DNA of 64,000 nt from Fomitopsis serialis (Eukaryota > Basidiomycota > Agaricomycetes > Polyporales > Fomitopsidaceae): positions 1,302,001 through 1,366,000 of the forward strand of contig NW_025954961.1 in NCBI RefSeq assembly GCF_022376445.1. The letters are read 5' to 3'. Every line of letters begins with the position of its first letter. The first letter of the stretch is position 1. Positions 58,097-64,000 of the stretch are shown in pieces. Made by a program: the position numbers and the translations under genes. The notes under the pieces were generated by a model. The model did not search any database and was not told where the DNA came from. It saw nothing but the letters and a program-made list of their open reading frames with translations.

Positions 58097-59201
58097 ATGG
58101 CCCCGCCTCAGGTTGTCTCCTCGTACAAGCAATTGCAGCAGGCGTTCAGCTCGCGTCCGTCTGACCCCAAGAAGTGCGCATCGCTGCTCGCCGGGCTTAA
58201 GGTGACCACACTCTGTAGTAACGCTGGTAAAACCTGGGAAGCTAAACATGTTGTCTACTTCAATAGATAGCCTTGAGCGAAATGGGCCTCTTGGTACCGA
58301 TGGGTGATGCTAGCCTAGAAGACATGGTCATGGCCCGTACGTCCTTTTGCTTGTTGCTTGTCTTCATTTCCCATGGACTCTGACTATTGTCCAGGTGACG
58401 TGCTGGAGATTGGCGCATTCTTCAGCATACGGTCAAGAGATATCCCCTCTTTCGATCGGTACTACTCGCAACTACAGACATTCTACAATGACTACAGGTA
58501 TGTACCCTAGCTTCTCCCCGCGTCCGTACCGTATGATGCTGGCCAGCTCACTCTGTATGCCATCAGCTCCGTTCTCCCCCCATCACCGCGCGAATACCCC
58601 ATCCGCGGCCTCTACCTCATCCGCCTCCTCACGCAGAACCGCATAGCCGACTTTCACACCACCCTCGAGTCGCTTCCTCTCGCTGCAGACACGCTCACAG
58701 CGAACCCTTACATCCAACACCCCGTCAACCTCGAGCGCTGGCTGATGGAGGGCAGCTACAGCAAGGTGTGGAAAGCGCGCGAGGAGGCCCCGGCGGAGGA
58801 GTACAAGTTCTTCGTGGACAGTCTCATGGACACGATCAGGTATGCGTCCACTGTGCACTCACTGACTACCTAACGAGCTCACTGAACGCCCGTATTGCAG
58901 GAACGAAATTGCAAGTTGCGAGGAAGCGGCGTACGAGAGTCTGCCACTCAAGGACGCTGGGACGCTGCTCTTCTTCACCACTCAGAACGAGTTGCTCACT
59001 TTCGCAAAACAGGTAAGCCTGATTCAATCCATGCCAGCTCATCAGCCTTACGTTCTTCTTCGGCTAGCGTGGATGGCAAGTAAACTTGACAGCGGGAACC
59101 ACTACTTTCGCGAAGAAAGGCGAGGAGAAGGTCGAGATCCCGAAGGAAAAGTTGATCCGGCGAATCTAGCAATTGCACGAGAGCTAGAGCAGATTGTATG
59201 A
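58097..59201 (+). CDS. RPN12: 26S proteasome regulatory lid subunit Rpn12
   Basis: Rpn12 is a non-ATPase lid subunit of the 19S particle. It reads 'MAPPQVVSSYKQLQQAFSSR', 'DVLEIGAFFSIRSRDIPSFD', 'YYSQLQTFYNDYR', 'YPIRGLYLIRLLTQNRIADF', 'HTTLESLPLAADTLTANPYI' (PCI-type region), 'HPVNLERWLMEGSYSKVWKA' and 'ESLPLKDAGTLLFF'. Start at 58097; six short introns. The first in-frame stop is at 59167-59169, but a one-base gap near 59158 restores 'NLAIARELEQIV' ending at 59199-59201. This resembles the usual C-terminus of the family (human PSMD8 ends 'YARQLEMIV'), so the longer end is preferred. Confidence 0.93.
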
Positions 59202-59345
59202 GCCCGTACGATGGATCCTTTCGCCCTGTTGTTTTCCTATCTTGCGAAGCATCTCGTTTCAGACGCGGGCGTGCGTTGAACTTGCAGCTGAGATCCGACG
59301 AGAGTTAACAGCAAGTCCGAATACAGTACACAATTAGCACATCTA

Positions 59346-60421
59346 CTAGTCGAAGTTCTCCAGGCTCTCCTTGGCTTTCCGCGACGCCTCATCGTACAGA
59401 TCCTTCGGTACGGGTAAGTGCAAGCCACCCGTCTCATCGCCGATCCAGGACAGCTCGAGCTCGAAGTCTTTTTCCTTGGCATCGTCGTGGACGAGGTAGA
59501 TACTAGTAGTAGAAGCCATAAGACGCAAAGCCAGTCCACGACGTTCTAGATGACGTACATTCTGGCCGCCTCAAAGACGGCTTCTCGTGTTGACAGTTCC
59601 GCGAGCTTGAGCTTCTCTAGCTCAGTCTTTGCCAACTGCCGTCCCTTCCCTACTGCTGCACCGTGGTAGCCCTGTCGGATAATATGAGATCGCAACGTTG
59701 AGTCTGAATAGTACTTGAACGTACATAGGAAACGCCGCTAGGCTCGATGATGAATAGTGCTGGACCACTCTTGTCTATGCCGCCAATGATAGTACTGCAG
59801 CCAAATGGACGGACAGAAGAGTATAGCGTATATGCCTGCACATATAGCCCTACGCGGTCTACCAGCGACTGCAGATACGGTAAGTCTCGGCGCGACGCAG
59901 CAGAGGCAGACGTGGACGCTTCACCTGAACTGTCGTAGGTGAGCGCCACATCGAGAAGAGACTGGCAACCTCGTCTCTTGCACGATTAGCCAGATGTCGG
60001 CCATCTGCGAGGAGACCTGAAGATGCCTAACATAACGTGGTCGGTACACAGGAAGGATACCACCAAACACATGCACACATACCAGACCAATGTGTTTATC
60101 GACTGTCTGTATCCGCCTGTTGGCCTCTGGGACGAGTAGCTTCGAGTGGATGATCTTCTCGACGGCCAATACGACACCGTCTTTCACCTTGAGTCCGATG
60201 GCGGTTCTGAGGAGCAGGCGTATCAATATGCCGTCCCTGAAGAGAGCGGTGTTACGCACCCTGAATTCTCAACTGCCTTGTTGGCGTATTCGACCTTGGC
60301 GAGGTAGTATGAACGTGAGTGCACTCCACGACGCGTCTTGTTAGAGCCTCACCTGAAAGATACGGCCATCCGGCGAGTACGTGCTCGCGGACAAGTCGTA
60401 GCCCGTGCCAATGGATGTCAT
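59346..60421 (-). CDS. PRE10: 20S proteasome subunit alpha-7 (PSMA3/Pre10 type)
   Basis: This structural alpha-ring subunit has the alpha signature '[19 protein letters not shown]', then '[19 protein letters not shown]', '[20 protein letters not shown]', '[20 protein letters not shown]', '[20 protein letters not shown]', '[20 protein letters not shown]', '[20 protein letters not shown]' and a C-terminal '[16 protein letters not shown]'. The '[19 protein letters not shown]' stretch identifies the PSMA3/Pre10 position. Start at 60421, stop at 59346-59348. Exons join without frame breaks. It lies tail-to-tail with RPN12 (144 bp between stops) and head-to-head with NUP82. Confidence 0.95.
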
Positions 60422-60638
60422 GTCGGTGCGCGGGTGAACGGTGAGATGGAGGGACGGTGCAGACTGAGCGGCGGCTATGGGACTGTATGTCCAGCCTGAG
60501 GACGCGCAAGCGGAGGACGTGCATGCAACGCGTAGGCGTGTGAATATTGCCCGCTATGGGCATCGACGCGTCGAGGAATGACCGCGATCGAGATGTATTT
60601 GGACGCGACCAACACTCAGACCCTGACATTGCCCGGCA
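60422..60638. promoter_or_regulatory. bidirectional promoter of PRE10 and NUP82
   Basis: 217 bp separate the divergent ATGs. It contains GACGCGTC at 60565-60572, the same 8-mer as in the PRE3/RPN12 promoter, and a further ACGCGT at 60528-60533. Confidence 0.55.
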
Positions 60639-63617
60639 ATGGACAAAGACAAGGAGCCCGACTGGAACGCGCTGCTCAAGGACCATCCCATTTTCTCTCT
60701 CCCAAAGAGCATCTCTGGGTTTGGAGGATATGGTGAAGCTTCCCTCTCACTCTCCCTCAGTTCTCTCCCCGACTTCAAGGATGTCGACCCTCGCCACGAT
60801 GGACCGACCCCCTCTGGCAGACGACAGGTCATGGTCATCAAGGACTCGGAACTTGTCGTTGCTGCAGGCAGTGAGATTAGGATGTCCACTTTAGCTGACA
60901 CGAAGTTTGGCCGCGCTACTCCCAAGTCATACAAGGTGCGCGCACTGTCGTTATGTTGTAGCCACCAATAGTCATGAATGGACGCCTTCTCAGGTCCTGC
61001 ATACCCCGAACGTTAAGTTCGAGATACACCAGATGGCACTCAGCCCTCACGGAAAGCTTCTGGCTGTGGCGGGAGCTTTCCAAGTAGCAGTGGTGGTCCT
61101 ACCTCGCGCCGGCTTCAACAAAGTGGTCCCCGCCACAATCGACTGCAAGTGCGTCTGTTTACTTGTAAACAAGGATACTCCTAACATACCAGCTCTAACA
61201 AGGTCTCTTCAAGTGGGACAGGTCTACCATGCAGCTAATTCCTCTGCGCCCGTGGCGAAGATCGAATGGCATCCATGGGGCGACGGTGGCACTACTCTCA
61301 TGGTGATGACTATCGACGGCAAACTACGGTATGTCCCCTCAGTCTCTCATTCACCATAACTTAGCTCGTGTTGCACAGGGAGTACGACATCTCAGTAGAC
61401 CCGGAGGAGCCGCAGCAAGTCCTGTCTTTCGTCCCAGACAAGAAGAAGAACAGCTTCCTTGCAGACGAAGGGGCAGAACGGGAAGTCACTTCCTTTGCCT
61501 TCGGTAAAGGGAAGGCAGACTGGGGACCCCTCACCGTCTACGCTATCATGAGAAGCGGTGATATCTACGCGATCTGTCCTTACATGCCGCAGAATGCGTA
61601 AGTGCCGCGTCGGTTGGTTAAACGCGTCTTCTCACTTCATGCAGTGCGATTCCTTCTGCTTACATCCATGCGCTTGAATGTTTTGTCGCTGCAAAACAAG
61701 AGCACCTGTCCCAATCTCAAGGCGAAGGGTCCTCGTCACGAAAGCTGGCACACCTCTATGACTTCCAACACAGATACGTGACAGCACTCCTGAAACAGCT
61801 GCCTCCGGGGACAGTCTACCCCTCTATATCGCGCCCCGTCTCAATGCATCCTCCACGGGGGATCAAATCTCCTCCTGTGCGGCAAGGCCCTTTTCTGCTT
61901 CAGCCGTCCCCGAGAACACTCGACGGCAGCGAAGGAGGCGACGCCACAGACATTGCCTACATGGCCTTTGGTAGCGATGTAGAGGAAGGCGTCGCGGGCG
62001 AGACTGAACGACTTGGTCTTGTGCTTGCGTCTTTCCAGGATGGCCGGGTGGACGTATATCTTGACGTAGAAAAGGTTGAGGCGAGATGGGAGCACAAGGA
62101 GGTCGGTCGCCTCTTAGATTTCACTTACTCAAGCTAACGTGGACTCTCTATTCAGCGCGCTGATGTCGATCTCCCAATGCTTGCTGCGTACGAGACTGTT
62201 GACCTCGGAATTGTCTCCACCCTCCAGAAAGTTGCCGCGTCGGCATCCCAACGGCTCTTGGACCTTGTCGAAGGGAATCACCCAGTGTTATATCCTGACC
62301 CTATCAACCAAGACACAGTCTATGTCTACCATGCCTTCGGAATCCACGCTCTGCAATTCGAGTCATTGCTACGGGGTCTGGCTCTTGCTCTTCGCGATGA
62401 TTCATCAGAAAGTGGCGGCACCTCTTTGGACACTTCGCTCCAGACATGTAAAGGCACCGAGGTTCGGCCCATCATTTCCACGTTCGACATCGAGTCGAGG
62501 TAAGTTGGTTTGTTGTGCTGGAGTACGCGGCATCTCACGTCCGGGGCAGGTCTTCAAGTCCTATTATAGGTGTATCGGTGCCGGGCGACGTATACTTGAC
62601 ATACAGCATCTTCATCTTGACGGCCGCGATGCGCCTTACGGTATTCCCTCTCAATCTACGTTCAGAAACTCCGTACTCTGTGGCGTCAGAGTTCTCTGCA
62701 CAGACAGACAAAACACCATCACCAAAGTTGTTACCTGCTCTAGAGCCAGCTCCATACGACAACCTATTGAGCAGTGAATCGTACTCCATCCCTCCCATCC
62801 TTGCCAACCCCAAGGGCTTACCAGCCTACGCTCGATTATCGCTACCGCCGAATGCAAACGCGGAATTCATGGTCACCCCGGACACGCTGCGCTACCTAGG
62901 CAAAGTGGCCGAGCACATCACATCCCAGATCCGCGACGTCGTCCTCGGCCATCGTGTGGCAGAGACACGAGCGCAACTGCAAATACAGGAGCTACAGCGA
63001 CAAAGGCAGCGGGTCAAGGCGGTGCTCGATAAGGTGGCGCAGTTGAAAGGCGATCGACACGATCGTACCGCCAAGAAAGTGGAGGAACTGCAGGCTAGTC
63101 AGAAGGCGATCATGGCACGAGCAGACGCGCTCTTGCAGTCTATGGTGCAGAAGGCTCTCCGGAGCTGAGCGAGAACGAGGCAAAGTGGTTTGAGGAGCTT
63201 AGGCGGATGAAGGCGGAAGTGACGGGAGTTGGCAAATACGATGACAGGTCGTTCGCCGCTCGATCGAAGCTCGTGAGTTGTAAGTCATATAGAGCTAGAG
63301 GTCTCTGACGTAGCCTCGCTTCAGCTCCACAAGGAGGTCGACCGCCTTTTACCCCAGCTTCAAGATATGAAAGAAGTCGAAAGGAGGCGTCAGCAACTAC
63401 GCGGTTCTGAAATGCTCGGGGCTACCCAGGCATTGGAACTTGGTAGACGATCCGGCGAGGAGTATGCTTCCCTCCTTGTGCGTTGCAGCGGAATGACTAA
63501 CGGCGTTGCCTAGACGCCACAGGATCGAAATCTCAGGAGGAGTTGACACAACTGGCATCAAGACTCGACATGACGCTGGAACCGCCTCCTGCTCTGAAGG
63601 AGTCTGCGAATACATGA
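60639..63617 (+). CDS. NUP82: nucleoporin Nup82 (Nup88 family)
   Basis: A cytoplasmic-face component of the nuclear pore needed for mRNA export. The N-terminal ~480 residues form a beta-propeller ('VMVIKDSELVVAAGSEIRM', 'FEIHQMALSPHGKLLAVAGA', 'IEWHPWGDGGTTLMVMTIDG', 'YAIMRSGDIYAICPY'). The C-terminal ~250 residues are coiled coil ('QIQELQRQRQRVKAVLDKVA', 'KKVEELQASQKAIMARADAL', 'LQDMKEVERRRQQLRGSEML', 'EELTQLASRLDMTLEPPPAL'), as in the family. Start at 60639 ('MDKDKEPDWNALLKDHPIF'), stop at 63615-63617. About nine short introns. A break near 63158 turns 'SMVQKA' into an early stop; one extra base restores 'SPELSENEAKWFEELRRMK'. Confidence 0.88.
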
Positions 63618-64000
63618 TACGTCGCGCTGCACCACTGGGACTTACTCGACGTTGCAATGCATATTCCCCAGCTCCTCATCATTGTACACTATTCCCAATC
63701 TGTTGTATCATACTCTCACTCGTGTTGTCTGTTCGTGAGGCGTGTTGTGTTACGCGTGACCAATACGCGACTCTTGAAATCACCTGACCGTTCCTCATAC
63801 ATGCCAATCTCGATTTTTAGAGTCTCGGCTCGAGTCAAGCTACTTGCATTTCATCCGATATCGTTCGCCTCTTTAGCCATAGATGCTGTGTACGCTACAC
63901 CAAGGCTGCCGTATACCTACTCTGCAAAGCGACTGCTCCCTCTTACAGCACACGCCCGGGTGACAATTTCTCTCCTAAACCACCGCCTCCATGGATGATT
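63618..64000. other. downstream region, no gene seen
   Basis: The final 383 bp follow the NUP82 stop and run to the window edge. No supported coding or RNA feature was recognised. Confidence 0.4.

Overview
The window is nuclear DNA of a filamentous basidiomycete, most likely a wood-decaying Agaricomycete (Polyporales-like). The reasons are GC-rich coding sequence, many 50-70 nt GT-AG introns with CTRAY-type branch sites, a secreted AA9 lytic polysaccharide monooxygenase, and fungal families such as Ytp1, Nup82, Rdi1 and the Met10 form of sulfite reductase. No bacterial operon, rRNA gene, convincing tRNA or intact transposon was seen. Gene models below come from conserved motifs and splice signals read by eye. 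Spans cover first to last coding base, introns included.

Layout. 1-6.5 kb: a 5'-truncated JmjC demethylase, a multi-exon P-loop ATPase and the rRNA methyltransferase RRP8. 6.8-10.2 kb: two tandem Gfo/Idh/MocA oxidoreductases. 10.8-15.3 kb: sulfite reductase flavoprotein (MET10) converging on uracil phosphoribosyltransferase. 15.8-25 kb: a ubiquitin-like-domain membrane protein, the PKA regulatory subunit, a Ser/Thr-rich single-pass membrane protein and a DAL5/Liz1-type transporter. 25.7-31 kb: the AA9 enzyme, a 2.1 kb gene-poor gap and an F-box protein. 33-43 kb: a Ytp1 membrane protein, ChaC, COQ2, Rho GDI and a CCCH zinc-finger protein. 43-47.4 kb: a gene-poor repeat-bearing island. 47.4-55 kb: a sugar transporter, CDT1 and a third Gfo/Idh/MocA oxidoreductase. 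55-64 kb: an unassigned conserved-looking gene, then a housekeeping block with proteasome beta-1, RPN12 and proteasome alpha-7, followed by the nucleoporin NUP82.

Three points stand out. First, three 26S proteasome subunit genes are neighbours, two of them head-to-head across 231 bp. Second, at least fourteen conserved genes carry one or more frame breaks, nearly all explicable as one missing base in a short run. This points to consensus-sequence error rather than gene death, so predicted proteins from this assembly should be treated with care. Third, the 45.8-46.4 kb island holds an array of a two-part motif (AGGCCTGAT ... TCCGGACA) at about 41-44 bp spacing, which I could not assign to a known element.
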